Shown here: piece after piece, positions 33,175 through 42,420 of the stretch
Position numbering within the stretch: the stretch's first letter is position 1
How the letters are laid out: every line of letters starts with the position of its first letter
NCBI GenBank assembly: GCA_963806685.1
Contig: CAWDZB010000020.1
Location: 1-64,000, forward strand
DNA length: 64,000 bases
Reading direction: 5' to 3'
DNA from: DDH964 sp963806685
GTDB lineage: Bacteria; Desulfobacterota; Desulfuromonadia; Desulfuromonadales; DDH964
Position numbers and translations under genes: made by a program
Notes under the pieces: model-generated
The model's input: the letters and a program-made list of their open reading frames with translations, nothing else
Told to the model about the DNA's origin: nothing
Database searches by the model: none

Positions 33175-36100
33175 CGGCGTTTCCCTTCCCTGCCGCCAGC
33201 CTCCAGAAAGAGGTCGAGGCGATAGCCGGCGGTCTCCGCGCGCCGGATCAGTTCCAGCCGCCGCTCAGCCAGAGCTGCCAGGCGGCTGGCCGGTGCCAAG
33301 GCCGGCTGCGGTTTGTCCCGGACGATGGCCAGGAGGCCGGCCAGGGTTAACCCGTCGATGAGGGCCAGGACCCGCTCGCGATTGAACCAGGTCTGGCCGG
33401 CGGCCTGATGGACCAGGAGGTAGGGACCGACATCGGGGTCGGCGAAGAGTTCACCGAGAGCGTCGGACGATGCTGTCCAGCCTTCACGGTGGCGCAGCAG
33501 CAGGGAGAGGAGATCGGCGGCCGCCGGTGGGGAGCCGGCCGGAAACGCGTCATCGAGCAGGAACTCGGCGCTCCAGGCGGCTGCTCGCGCCACCGCTCCC
33601 TCCCCGGTTTGGAGTTCCCCGCCGCGGTCGAAGACCAGCAGGGCAACCAGCAGCGGATGCAGCACCCCTGGCGTTGATCCCGGCCGGAGCAGGGCGGCGA
33701 GTTCGGCAAGGCGGGCGCGCAGCGGCGGCGGGGAGCCGGCGGGGCGGAGAGTGGCCTCGATGGCGTCGAGATCGGCGAGGACCGCTTCGGCAGCAGCGGC
33801 GGTGAAGTCCGGGGCACCGGCCGCGGCCGCCAGGGCCTGGAAGACAAGGGTCAGATGCTGGAGCAGTTCCGCCTTGCGGGATTCCCCGGCAGCCGCGGGC
33901 TCCGCCCTGCCGGAAAGGGCAGGCGTCGGCCAGGGGGAGGCCGGAACGAAGAGGAGCTGCAGCCGGGCGGTGACCTCGCGGTAGCGCAGCCGGCGCAGTT
34001 CATGGTCGAGGTCCGGCACCCCGCGGCCGGAGAGGTGCCGGGCCAGTTCCGCCCAGAGGCCATCGCCGTCAGGTTGCGGGCGCAGTTCGGTGAAGACCCG
34101 GTAGTCGTAGGCGCCGAGTTGCAGGTAGAGACCCTCGGCGGCCAGTTCGTCGGCGGCCAGCAGGTACTCGTTGCCGCTGCGGTGTTCCCGCCAGCGCCAG
34201 AGCGGCGCCTGCCCGGGATCGAGGCAAAGAGCGGCGGCCAGGGTGGTCTGCCGGGGATGCAGCTGGCCGTCGGCTCCGGGGACCGCCTTGGCGACGGCGC
34301 GGCGCAGCCAGCCGCCGGTCTCCGCGGCCCGGTTATGGTAGACCACCAGGGTGCGCTCGCCACCGCAGGCATTGGTATAGGCGAAGACGTCCTCGTTGAC
34401 GCTGCCGCCACTTTCGAAGTCGAAGAGCTCGAAGTCGGCCGCCTCGCTGAACAGCCGTCGCCGGCGCAACAGCGGGCAGATCTGCGCCTCGTGGTGGGCA
34501 ACGAAGCCGGCGTCCGGTGTTTCGTCCCAGTAGGCGCGGCGGTACTCCATGCCGTACTTCTCGCGCAGCCCCTCGAGCTGGCCGTGGCCGAACATCGGCA
34601 GCCCCGGAAGGGTGGCGAGCAGCACCGCGACGCCGAAATACTTGTCCGCCTTGCCGAACTGCTCGACGGCGGTCGCCTCGTCGGGATTATTCATGAAGTT
34701 GACGAAGCGCTTGAGAATTTCTGGATTGTACTCGAGGACGTTCTTCAGAACGCTGCGGTACTTGGCATTGTCCTCGTGCTTGAGCATGTTCATGAAGGCG
34801 CTGTTGTAGACCCGGTGCATCCCCAGGGTGCGCACGAAGTAGCCCTCCATCAGCCAGAAGGCCTCGGCCAGCAGCAGAGTGTCGGGAACCTCGGCGGCGA
34901 CCCGATCGACCACCTCGCGCCAGAATTCAACCGGGAAGGTCGATTCGAAGGCCTCCCGGCTCATGGCGTGCTCGGCGCGGCTCGGCACCCCGGCACCGCC
35001 GCCGGGCAGGGGGAACCAGAGGCGCTGGAAGTGGCGCTTGGCCAGGGTCATGGCGGCGTCGAAGCGAATGATGCGGAAGCGGCGGGCGACGGCGATGATG
35101 GTGCCGATCATCGCCTCGCGCACCTGCGGCAGCAGGAAGTTGAGCTGGGCGGTATCGTTCCACGGCATGTGGGTGCCGTCGTTGCCGTGGTAGAGGTAGC
35201 GCACCTGGCCGCTTTGCCGCTCGCGGTGCTGGAAGACCACGGCCGCATCGCTGTGGTCCCAGTAGCCGTCCTCGATGCGCAGCTCGACGGAGGGGTTGGA
35301 AGATAGGTCGGGGCCGGAGAAGCGATAGGCCGGGTAGGGGGGATGATCGACCTGGATGAACCAGTCGGGGTGCTCGCGTACCCAGCGCGAGTCGATACCG
35401 GTGTGGTTGGGGACCACGTCGCAGGCGAGGCGGATTCCCCGCCGACCGCACTCGGCCTCGAGGCGGGCCAGCGCCGCATCGCCGCCGAGGTCGTCGGCAA
35501 CGACATAATCCTCCAGCGAATAGGCCGAGGCGACCGCCTCGAGGTTGCCCATGCGCTGCTTGATGATACGCGAGGCGTTGGAGCGGCGCCAGAGGCCGAT
35601 CAGCCACAGCGCCGAAAAACCCCAGTGGGCCAGGCGGTCGAGTTCCTCGCCGGGGATTTGGTCGAGGCGGGTCACTTCCCGCCGGTACTGGCGGGAGAGC
35701 TGGTCGAGCCAGACGTAGACGGACTTGGCAACCAGCACGGTGCTGCTCATCCAGTCGGCGTCGCGGGAGAAGGCCTCCGCCTCGAAGATGCCGCCGGCGG
35801 CGCCAAAGCGCGGTACCGGGATGGGGCCGGGGCCGCCGCCCCGGCGGGTCTGTTCCTCCTCAAGAATGGCGAAGGCGGTTTCCAGGTCGGCCAGCAACTC
35901 GGCCGGCAACAGCTCCCCCCAGGCCTGGCGGACGTAGCGCAACTGGCCGACCAGGGAATCCGGGGCCGCCTGCTGGGGTTCACGCAGCAGGGCGAGGAGC
36001 GAGCCGCCGAAACGTCCCGGGAGGCGCTCCCGGACCAGATGCCGGTCGAGTTCGGCGAGCAGCTGCCGCCAGGGGCAGGAGGCGTCGAGGGGAGCTGGAT

Positions 36101-36587
36101 CGAACAGGGGGCGGAACGGCCGCGCCGCATGGTTGCCGGCCTGGGTGGCCAGCACCAGCAGCTCTGTAGCCACCAGTGCCGGCAGGTCGGTCGGCGCTGC
36201 CGAATCCTCCCAGGGGGGCGGAAAGTGTTCGACGAAGCGACTCGCAACCGGCGGCCAGTCGGCGATGGGACGCAGGGTGCCGGCAAGGACCAGCCCTTGC
36301 TGCGCAATGCGCCCATCGCGGGCCGCCAGGTAGCGAGCGATCACCAGCCGCTGGACACTGCAGAGCAGGGTGAAGAGGTTGAGTTCTCCCGCACTGCCGG
36401 CAACGCCAGGTTGGTAGCGCTGCAGACGGCCGGCGACATCGCGCAGAGCGAAGAGGCGCCGGGCCGGCGGGGGAACGAGAACCTCCCTGGGCAGGTCAAG
36501 TTCCTGCCCGGCCTTGGCACTCAGGGGGAAGCCGAGAGGGGAATAGCGATGGGTGGCAGCCAGGGTATTGGGGATGAAGGTAGTCAC
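33171..36587 (-). CDS. Giant GH13 alpha-amylase-family protein
   Basis: 1138 residues. The GH13 barrel occupies roughly 285-720: region I DVVPNHTGI (390s), region II RIIRFDAAM with nucleophile Asp510, region III LLLAEAFW with acid/base Glu575, and region IV VNFMNNPDE with Asp636 in place of the usual HD. About 280 residues before the barrel and 400 after it match no domain I recognise. The architecture suggests a maltosyl- or glycogen-processing enzyme rather than a secreted amylase, since there is no signal peptide. It is coupled to glgA (ATGA) and 16 bp after galT. Confidence 0.88.
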   Translation of the reverse strand: MTTFIPNTLAATHRYSPLGFPLSAKAGQELDLPREVLVPPPARRLFALRDVAGRLQRYQPGVAGSAGELNLFTLLCSVQRLVIARYLAARDGRIAQQGLVLAGTLRPIADWPPVASRFVEHFPPPWEDSAAPTDLPALVATELLVLATQAGNHAARPFRPLFDPAPLDASCPWRQLLAELDRHLVRERLPGRFGGSLLALLREPQQAAPDSLVGQLRYVRQAWGELLPAELLADLETAFAILEEEQTRRGGGPGPIPVPRFGAAGGIFEAEAFSRDADWMSSTVLVAKSVYVWLDQLSRQYRREVTRLDQIPGEELDRLAHWGFSALWLIGLWRRSNASRIIKQRMGNLEAVASAYSLEDYVVADDLGGDAALARLEAECGRRGIRLACDVVPNHTGIDSRWVREHPDWFIQVDHPPYPAYRFSGPDLSSNPSVELRIEDGYWDHSDAAVVFQHRERQSGQVRYLYHGNDGTHMPWNDTAQLNFLLPQVREAMIGTIIAVARRFRIIRFDAAMTLAKRHFQRLWFPLPGGGAGVPSRAEHAMSREAFESTFPVEFWREVVDRVAAEVPDTLLLAEAFWLMEGYFVRTLGMHRVYNSAFMNMLKHEDNAKYRSVLKNVLEYNPEILKRFVNFMNNPDEATAVEQFGKADKYFGVAVLLATLPGLPMFGHGQLEGLREKYGMEYRRAYWDETPDAGFVAHHEAQICPLLRRRRLFSEAADFELFDFESGGSVNEDVFAYTNACGGERTLVVYHNRAAETGGWLRRAVAKAVPGADGQLHPRQTTLAAALCLDPGQAPLWRWREHRSGNEYLLAADELAAEGLYLQLGAYDYRVFTELRPQPDGDGLWAELARHLSGRGVPDLDHELRRLRYREVTARLQLLFVPASPWPTPALSGRAEPAAAGESRKAELLQHLTLVFQALAAAAGAPDFTAAAAEAVLADLDAIEATLRPAGSPPPLRARLAELAALLRPGSTPGVLHPLLVALLVFDRGGELQTGEGAVARAAAWSAEFLLDDAFPAGSPPAAADLLSLLLRHREGWTASSDALGELFADPDVGPYLLVHQAAGQTWFNRERVLALIDGLTLAGLLAIVRDKPQPALAPASRLAALAERRLELIRRAETAGYRLDLFLEAGGREGKRR

Positions 36588-36603
36588 GGCAATTCCGATG
36601 CTT

Positions 36604-37644
36604 TCAGCGATAAAGGGTCAGGTCGGCGTCCCGCAAATAGCGGGAGGCGTTTTCCGGCGGGGTCGGGTTCATGTAGAAGCCGGTGCCGCGTTCGAAGCCG
36701 GCGATCCGGGTCAGCCGCGGCACCACCTCGAGGTGCCAGTGATAGTCCTGGGGAAGGGAGGCCCAGTCGTCGGGGTGGTCGGGGCGCGGGTGCATGGGTG
36801 GCGCGCTGTGGAGAATGAAGTTGTAGGGCGGATCCCGCAGGAGGGTGTAGAGACGCAGCAGGGTATCGCCCAGGACGTCCGCCAGCTCCTCCAACGCCTG
36901 GTCGTCGAGGAGGGCGAAGTCGTGGGCATGCTTCAGGGGGACGATGCGCAGCTCAAAGGGGGAGGCCGCTGCGAAGGGGGAGAAGACCAGGAACCGACCG
37001 TCGTTGCGGATCACCCGCGCCCCTTCCTGCAGTTCCTGCTCGAGCAGGGTACAGACCAGGCAGCGCCCCTGGCGCTGGAAGTAGCTGCGACAGGCATTCA
37101 GTTCGGTGGCGATCACCGGCGGGGTAATCGGCAGCGCGATCAGCTCGCAGTGGGAGTGGGAGATGCCCGCTCCGGCCTCGACGCCGTGATTTTTGAAGAG
37201 CATTAGGTAACGGAAGCGTTCGTCTTGGCGCAGGTCGAGCAGCCGGGCCCGCCAGGCGTGCAGAACATCGCAGATCTCGGCCGTTGACAGCAGTGCCAGG
37301 TGACGGTAATGATCGGGATTCTCGATGATGATCTCGTGGGCGCCGACGCCGTCCATCGCCTTATAGAGGCCCCTTTCCTGGAGTTCGAGGTTCCCCTCGA
37401 TGCGCAGCGCCGGGTATTTGTTGGGAATCGTCCGCACCCTCCAACCGGGAGTATCGGCAGGGCTTCCGGGAGGCCGCAGGGCGAAGACCTCATGCGGAGT
37501 CCGGCCTTCCTGCCCGAAGCAGAACGGGCAGGTTTCGAGCTTAATTTGCTCCCGTTCGAAGAAATAATCCTGCGGGCTCCGCCCCTGGGTTCTGGTGATG
37601 ATCACCCAACTCTTTTTCAGCGGGTCCCAGCGCAGTTGCGACAT
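36604..37644 (-). CDS. galT: Galactose-1-phosphate uridylyltransferase
   Basis: 346 residues. Zinc-type cysteines C39/C42 (ETCPFCFG), substrate motif NKYPAL, then the active site AGAGISHSHCELIALP, where H163-S-H165 corresponds to the HPH nucleophile motif. The second domain has GRCLVCTLL and the HWHLEVVPR block with further metal-binding histidines. HSH instead of HPH occurs in the GalT-like subgroup found with glycogen or trehalose genes, where the true substrate may be another hexose-1-phosphate such as ADP- or UDP-glucose. It lies between the GH13 gene and the PMM fusion. Confidence 0.9.
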   Translation of the reverse strand: MSQLRWDPLKKSWVIITRTQGRSPQDYFFEREQIKLETCPFCFGQEGRTPHEVFALRPPGSPADTPGWRVRTIPNKYPALRIEGNLELQERGLYKAMDGVGAHEIIIENPDHYRHLALLSTAEICDVLHAWRARLLDLRQDERFRYLMLFKNHGVEAGAGISHSHCELIALPITPPVIATELNACRSYFQRQGRCLVCTLLEQELQEGARVIRNDGRFLVFSPFAAASPFELRIVPLKHAHDFALLDDQALEELADVLGDTLLRLYTLLRDPPYNFILHSAPPMHPRPDHPDDWASLPQDYHWHLEVVPRLTRIAGFERGTGFYMNPTPPENASRYLRDADLTLYR

Positions 37645-37661
37645 ACCACCCCCGGTTTTTC

Positions 37662-40181
37662 CTAATCCTTATCCTGCACGCCGGCCAGCTCCAGTTTCCA
37701 GTCTTCGACCTTGCGGCGGTAGGTTTCGAGAAGCTGCTCGGCACGCTTTTCCTCCAGGGCCTCGGCGACGATATGCACCAGCGGCCGGTGCTGGTCGGGG
37801 AGAACCAGCGCCCAAGCATCACCGAGGTCGACCTTGACTCCGTCGATAAAGGAGGCTTCAAGGTCGACGGCGTCTTCGCTCATGCGCCGCATGATCCCCC
37901 CCTTGAAATCCCAGGAGCAGGGGAGTTGCAGGCTGCGGTAGACGCGCCGCGGCAGTTCCCGGCGCAGCTGGCCGAGGTTGCAGCCACTGCGGGCGATCAG
38001 TTCGAGGACCTTGCCGACGGTAAACATGGCATCGAAGTTGGCCTGGAAAGGCGGGAAGGCGAAGCGCCCGTCCATGGTCGCGACGAACTGCACCTGAGGT
38101 TCGCGCCCGGCCTCCACCAAGGAGCGGCCGTCGCTCTTGGTGCGCTTGACGATCATCCCGGAGCCGGCGGCGAGGTCCTCGACGGTCATCGGCGCCGCCA
38201 CCGGGATCGCCAGCGAACCCCGTGCCCCGGAACGGCAGACCAGCGCGGTAAGGGTGGTCAACGCTTCGAGATCGGAGAGGACCGCGCCGCTCTCGTCGAT
38301 CAGTTTCAGCCGTTCCCCGGAGGGGCCGAGCCAGAAGCCGGCGGTGGCACCGAGGGTGGCGACGATTTTCGAGAGCTGACCCATGGAGTGCTGTACCTGC
38401 TCCGGGGTGCTGCCGGTCTTGCTCTCCAGAAGGTGCGAGTTGAGCTCGATGACTTCGCACCCGAGCTGGTTGAGGAGCCCCGGCAGCAGGTCGCCGGCCG
38501 GCGAATGGTTGAGGTCGATAACCACCTTGGGGGCCGCCTGGCGCAGCGTTTCACCGTCCAGGGCCCGCAAAAAGCCCTCCCGATAATAGTCGTAGATTTT
38601 CGGGATTTCGGCAATCCCTCCCGGCTCGGAAAAGTGCACGCGGCGGAAGTTCTCCTTGTAGAAAACGCGCTCGATCCCCTTGGCCATCGACGAGGAGATC
38701 TCGTTCCCCTCGCCGTCGAAGAAGATGATCTCAGTGGTCGCCGGGTCCTCGGGGGACTGGCGGAAGTGAATGCCGCCGACTTCGCCGAAGGTCGCCAGCT
38801 TGTAACGCAGCACCGGCAGCGAAATCATTTTCGCGTCGCGGACATTGATACCAGCCGAAAGCAGGCCGCCGACAAAGGAGCGCTTGAGCATCCGCGAGGC
38901 ACGGATGGCGTCGCGGCCGGCGAGGACAAAGGCGTCCTTGGGCAGGGTCGAGCCGTAGGCGGCGCCGAGCTTGGCGGAGAACTCCGGGGTCAACTCGACG
39001 TTGGTCAGGCCGGCCACCATCGCCCCCTCGAAGAGGCTCTTGCGCCACTTCTCCCCCCAGATCAGGTTGGTGGTGACGATCGCCCCCCCCTCGATGACCT
39101 TGCGCGGCCAAACCTTGACATCCTTCTTGATGAAGGCCTCGTCGCCGATTTCGGTTTCGTCGCCGATCACCGCACCCTCTTCGACCACCACCCCCTGGCC
39201 GGCGCGCACCTTGTGGCAGAGGACCGCGCCGTGGATTCGGGTGCCGTGGCGCAGAAAAACGTTGTCCCAGATGACCGCATCCTGCAGTTCGCAGCCGTCC
39301 TCGATCAGGCAGTTGCGACCGACCACGCAGTTTTTGAGCCGGGCGTTGCCGAGGACTTGGCTGTTGTCGCCGAGAACCACCATCCCCGTCAGTTGGGAGA
39401 GATCGCCGCTGACCTCCGCCTCGTTGCCGAGAAAAATTCCCTCCCGGGCCTGTGGCTCACGAACTTGGACCGTCACCCGGCCGGCGACGATGTCGCGGCA
39501 GGCCTCCCGGTAGGCGTCGGTATTGCCGATGTCCGCCCAGTAGCCCTGCAGGGTGCAGCCGTACAGCGGGTCGCCGGCGGCCAGCATCTGGGGGAAGACG
39601 TCCTTGGCCCAGTCCCGGTTCTCCCCGGCGGGGATCAGCTCCAGCACCTCGGGCTCGACGACGTAGATGCCGGTGTTTATGGTGTCGGAGAAGACCTCTC
39701 CCCAGCCCGGCTTTTCGAGGAACTTGGTGATTCTTCCCTCCTTGTCAGTAATCACCACCCCGAACTGCAAGGGGTCCTTGACACTGGTCAGGGTGATCGT
39801 CGCCTGGGCCCGGTTTTCGGCATGGAACTGCAGCACCTGCGACAGGTCGAAGTCGGTGAGCAGGTCGCCGCTGATAATCAGAAAGCGTTCGTCCAGGTAC
39901 TTGGCGGCGGCCTTGACCGCCCCGGCGGTACCGAAATCCTCCAGCGGCGTGACGTAGGTGATGCGCACGCCGAACTCGCTGCCGTCACCGAAATAGTTCT
40001 TGATGACCTCCGGCTGGTGGTAGAGCAGCAGCACCAGTTCGTTGATGCCGTGGCGCTTGAGCAGTTCGATGATGTGCGCCATGATCGGCCGGTTGATCAG
40101 CGGGATCATCGGTTTGGGCAGGTTGATGGTCAGCGGCTGGATGCGGGTGCCGAATCCACCGGCCATGAGCACGGCTTTCAT
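37662..40181 (-). CDS. NDP-sugar pyrophosphorylase / phosphomannomutase-type fusion
   Basis: 839 residues. Residues 1-230 are a nucleotidyltransferase (KAVLMAGGFGTRIQPLTINL, LPKPMIPLINRPI, FLIISGDLLTDFDLSQV). Residues 245-370 are left-handed beta-helix repeats. From about 385 there is an alpha-D-phosphohexomutase-like region: AGRDAIRASRMLKRSFVGGL, then GGIHFRQSPEDP in the position of the phosphoserine loop, and a C-terminal LVEAGREPQVQFVATMDGRF. The serine is kept but TASHNP is replaced. Such fusions probably make a GDP- or ADP-activated hexose; which one is not readable. It heads the galT-GH13-glgA gene string. Confidence 0.87.
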   Translation of the reverse strand: MKAVLMAGGFGTRIQPLTINLPKPMIPLINRPIMAHIIELLKRHGINELVLLLYHQPEVIKNYFGDGSEFGVRITYVTPLEDFGTAGAVKAAAKYLDERFLIISGDLLTDFDLSQVLQFHAENRAQATITLTSVKDPLQFGVVITDKEGRITKFLEKPGWGEVFSDTINTGIYVVEPEVLELIPAGENRDWAKDVFPQMLAAGDPLYGCTLQGYWADIGNTDAYREACRDIVAGRVTVQVREPQAREGIFLGNEAEVSGDLSQLTGMVVLGDNSQVLGNARLKNCVVGRNCLIEDGCELQDAVIWDNVFLRHGTRIHGAVLCHKVRAGQGVVVEEGAVIGDETEIGDEAFIKKDVKVWPRKVIEGGAIVTTNLIWGEKWRKSLFEGAMVAGLTNVELTPEFSAKLGAAYGSTLPKDAFVLAGRDAIRASRMLKRSFVGGLLSAGINVRDAKMISLPVLRYKLATFGEVGGIHFRQSPEDPATTEIIFFDGEGNEISSSMAKGIERVFYKENFRRVHFSEPGGIAEIPKIYDYYREGFLRALDGETLRQAAPKVVIDLNHSPAGDLLPGLLNQLGCEVIELNSHLLESKTGSTPEQVQHSMGQLSKIVATLGATAGFWLGPSGERLKLIDESGAVLSDLEALTTLTALVCRSGARGSLAIPVAAPMTVEDLAAGSGMIVKRTKSDGRSLVEAGREPQVQFVATMDGRFAFPPFQANFDAMFTVGKVLELIARSGCNLGQLRRELPRRVYRSLQLPCSWDFKGGIMRRMSEDAVDLEASFIDGVKVDLGDAWALVLPDQHRPLVHIVAEALEEKRAEQLLETYRRKVEDWKLELAGVQDKD

Positions 40182-40205
40182 TTTTCCTCCGGAATATATA
40201 TGGGT

Positions 40206-40278
40206 CAGGTGTCAGGAACCAGGAATCAGGGGCCGGCTTCAGGTTGTCCTGAATCCTGAAACCTGGAACCTGAATCCC
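40206..40278. repeat. Intergenic inverted element built from TCAGGAACCAGG-type words
   Basis: The spacer between the PMM fusion and the response regulator has CAGGTGTCAGGAACCAGGAA on the left and words of the complementary type (CCTGAATCCTGAAACCTGGA) on the right, 18 bases apart. It has the same design as the elements at 6201 and 7560 with another word. Confidence 0.55.
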
Positions 40279-40284
40279 GGGTGT

Positions 40285-40647
40285 TTATTGTTTGCGTTTG
40301 GCGAGGACCTTGCGGATTTCGTCCTTGAGTTCGGTGAGGTCGGAACTCTTGACCACGTAGCCGTCGGCCAGCCAGGAGGAGAAGTCGTCCTTGTAGCAGT
40401 TGAAGGCTGTGCAGAGAACCACCGGCAACTCCTTGCGTTCGCGAACGATCTTCTGCAGCAGTTGCAGGCCACTTTCCCCCTTCATCTGGATGTCGAGGAC
40501 AATCAGGTCGAAATCCTTGTCCTGCAACAGTTGGGCGGCTTCGCTGCCGCTGCCGGCGGTGTCCACTTGGTAGCCATCATCCTCGAGCTCGGCGGCGTAA
40601 AGATAGCGGATATCCGGTTCATCGTCCACTACCAGAAGACGGGTCAT
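40285..40647 (-). CDS. Single-domain response regulator (receiver only)
   Basis: 120 residues, a stand-alone receiver: RLLVVDDEPDIRYLYAAELE, LIVLDIQMKGESGLQLL with the phospho-Asp at about 52, VVLCTAFNCYKDDF and the lysine of YVVKSSDLTEL. It has no output domain, so it must act by protein contact or as a phosphate relay. The ATG overlaps the kinase stop by 4 bp, so the kinase is its likely partner. Confidence 0.92.
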   Translation of the reverse strand: MTRLLVVDDEPDIRYLYAAELEDDGYQVDTAGSGSEAAQLLQDKDFDLIVLDIQMKGESGLQLLQKIVRERKELPVVLCTAFNCYKDDFSSWLADGYVVKSSDLTELKDEIRKVLAKRKQ

Positions 40648-42269
40648 GGAGTTCCTCCTTGGGCTGTGGCCAGTCTGATCGTGAAGACCGTGCCGTTTTC
40701 GGCGCTAGAGTCGGCAATGAACTCCGCCCCGTGAGCGGCAAGAATCCGGGCGCAGAGCGACAGCCCGAGATCATTGCCGGCGACGGCGGTACCGGGATCG
40801 AGCTCCCTGGCGGCGCGCAGCGCTTCGGCGGCCAGGGGCGGACCGTTGTCGCTGAGGAGGATCTCCACCCATCTATCATCTGCTTGGGTCGCCATCTCCA
40901 GTCGACAACCCCGCGGAAGCCTCCCCAGAACGTTCCCGAATAGGGCCCGCAGGCAGTAGCCGAGCTTCTTGTAGTCGAGCTTGACTTGGGGCAGGTCCGG
41001 GGCCAGTCGCAGATGGCTTTCCGTTCCGGCCATCTCCAGGTCCCCGCGCATCCCGGCATAGGTGCTGGCAACGAGCTGGTTGACGTCCCAGAGGTCGAGG
41101 GTCGGATGCAGCGATTCGGAATGAATCAACACCTCCTGAAGAACATTTTCCAGGCGCCGCGCTTCCCGAACGATCGATTCGATGGGGGGCCGCTTCGGGT
41201 CGTCGGCGGGGGTATTGCGGATCAGGGTGCGGGCGAAGCCGCCGATGATCGTCAACGGATTGCGGATGGAATGGGCGATGTTGGCCGTCAGGTTTCCGAC
41301 CAGGGCCATCTTTTCCATGCGCACGATGGTTTCCTGTTGCTCGTGGAGCCGCCGGTTGGCTTCCTGCACCCGTTCCAGCTCCAGTTGCAGCCGTTCATAA
41401 AGGACCGCGCGCTCGATGGCGAAGGCCATCGGCAGGGCGAAGGTTTCCAGCGACTGTAGGTTCTCGGCACCGATCGGCTGTTCGCTGACAATATTGTCGG
41501 CCAGCAGCAGACCGATGCGGCGATTTTTGCTGACCAGAGGTACCAGGACCAGTTGGTTGACGCCGAGCGCTTCGCGCTGACCCCCGAAAAACCCCGCTTC
41601 CTGTGAGAGATCGGGGATGAAACGGGAGACCTGGGCATTCAGGGTCTGGATGAAAGGGTGACCGGTGGCGTCGAGCGGGACGGAAAGGATTTCCAGGAGG
41701 TCGCTGAAACGCTCCCGCTCGGCCCTCATTTTCTGTTCGAAGAAATGCTGCGCCATTTCCCGCAGGGTCAGGTCGCGTTCTTCCAACTCTTTCCAGATCT
41801 GCGCGGCCTCTTCGCGATGGCGCGGTCCGACGGCGAAATGCCCCTGGAGCCGGCGGCGATTGCGGTCGACCAGCAGCAGGATCGCCCGGTTGAGCCCGAA
41901 ACCTTGGCCCGCCGTCACCGCGGTCAGGGCCATGGCGATCACTTCGTCCATGTCGACGGAAGTCTGCAGGACGAGGCCGACTTCGTGCAGGAACTTGATT
42001 TCCCGGGCCCGTGCCTCGAGCAGCCCCTGCTGCTCCTGCTGCCGGGCCCTGAGGGCCAGAAGCTCTTCGATGGCGTAGGGAAAGACCTCGCTCAACCCTT
42101 CAAGTTCCTGGGGCGGGCGGCGCAGGTCATCGATCAGACGCGGACATTCCAGGCAACGGCGCAGGAAGCGCTGCTTGCGATTGATGAGGAGCTGGCCTTC
42201 ATCAGCGGTGATGAAGGGGCAGTCTTCCGGGGCAATCCGCTCTTTTCGCCAGCAGCACTCGGTCGGCAC
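40644..42269 (-). CDS. GAF-domain sensor histidine kinase with cysteine-rich N-terminus
   Basis: 541 residues, no membrane segments. The N-terminal 45 residues carry cysteines (TECCWRKERI, EDCPF, RRCLECPRLI) that could hold a metal or Fe-S centre. A coiled coil (RQQEQQGLLEARAREIKFLH) leads to a GAF domain at about 110-300. HisKA follows with NIAHSIRNPLTIIGGFARTL, and a HATPase_c with degenerate N-box and LSDNGPPL/GLSLCARILAAHG. The start is GTG at 42269. It is co-transcribed with the receiver and divergent from the radical SAM gene. Confidence 0.88.
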   Translation of the reverse strand: MPTECCWRKERIAPEDCPFITADEGQLLINRKQRFLRRCLECPRLIDDLRRPPQELEGLSEVFPYAIEELLALRARQQEQQGLLEARAREIKFLHEVGLVLQTSVDMDEVIAMALTAVTAGQGFGLNRAILLLVDRNRRRLQGHFAVGPRHREEAAQIWKELEERDLTLREMAQHFFEQKMRAERERFSDLLEILSVPLDATGHPFIQTLNAQVSRFIPDLSQEAGFFGGQREALGVNQLVLVPLVSKNRRIGLLLADNIVSEQPIGAENLQSLETFALPMAFAIERAVLYERLQLELERVQEANRRLHEQQETIVRMEKMALVGNLTANIAHSIRNPLTIIGGFARTLIRNTPADDPKRPPIESIVREARRLENVLQEVLIHSESLHPTLDLWDVNQLVASTYAGMRGDLEMAGTESHLRLAPDLPQVKLDYKKLGYCLRALFGNVLGRLPRGCRLEMATQADDRWVEILLSDNGPPLAAEALRAARELDPGTAVAGNDLGLSLCARILAAHGAEFIADSSAENGTVFTIRLATAQGGTP

Positions 42270-42420
42270 AGTATTTCCCGTTCAGGCCGGCCAGCTGTGA
42301 TGGCCGGGAGAAATCATAAAAAGTATATCAGGGGAGGCAGTCGATGCAATTCCGGAAGCTGGCAGTTCCTTCCGAGCTGATGGGTTGCGTCGCCGGGCTG
42401 GGAAATGGCATAGTGCCGTC

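Noticed and set aside
37773..40259. 828-codon plus-strand frame opposite the PMM fusion
   Set aside because: No domain-like text; the minus strand has continuous nucleotidyltransferase, hexapeptide and phosphohexomutase motifs.
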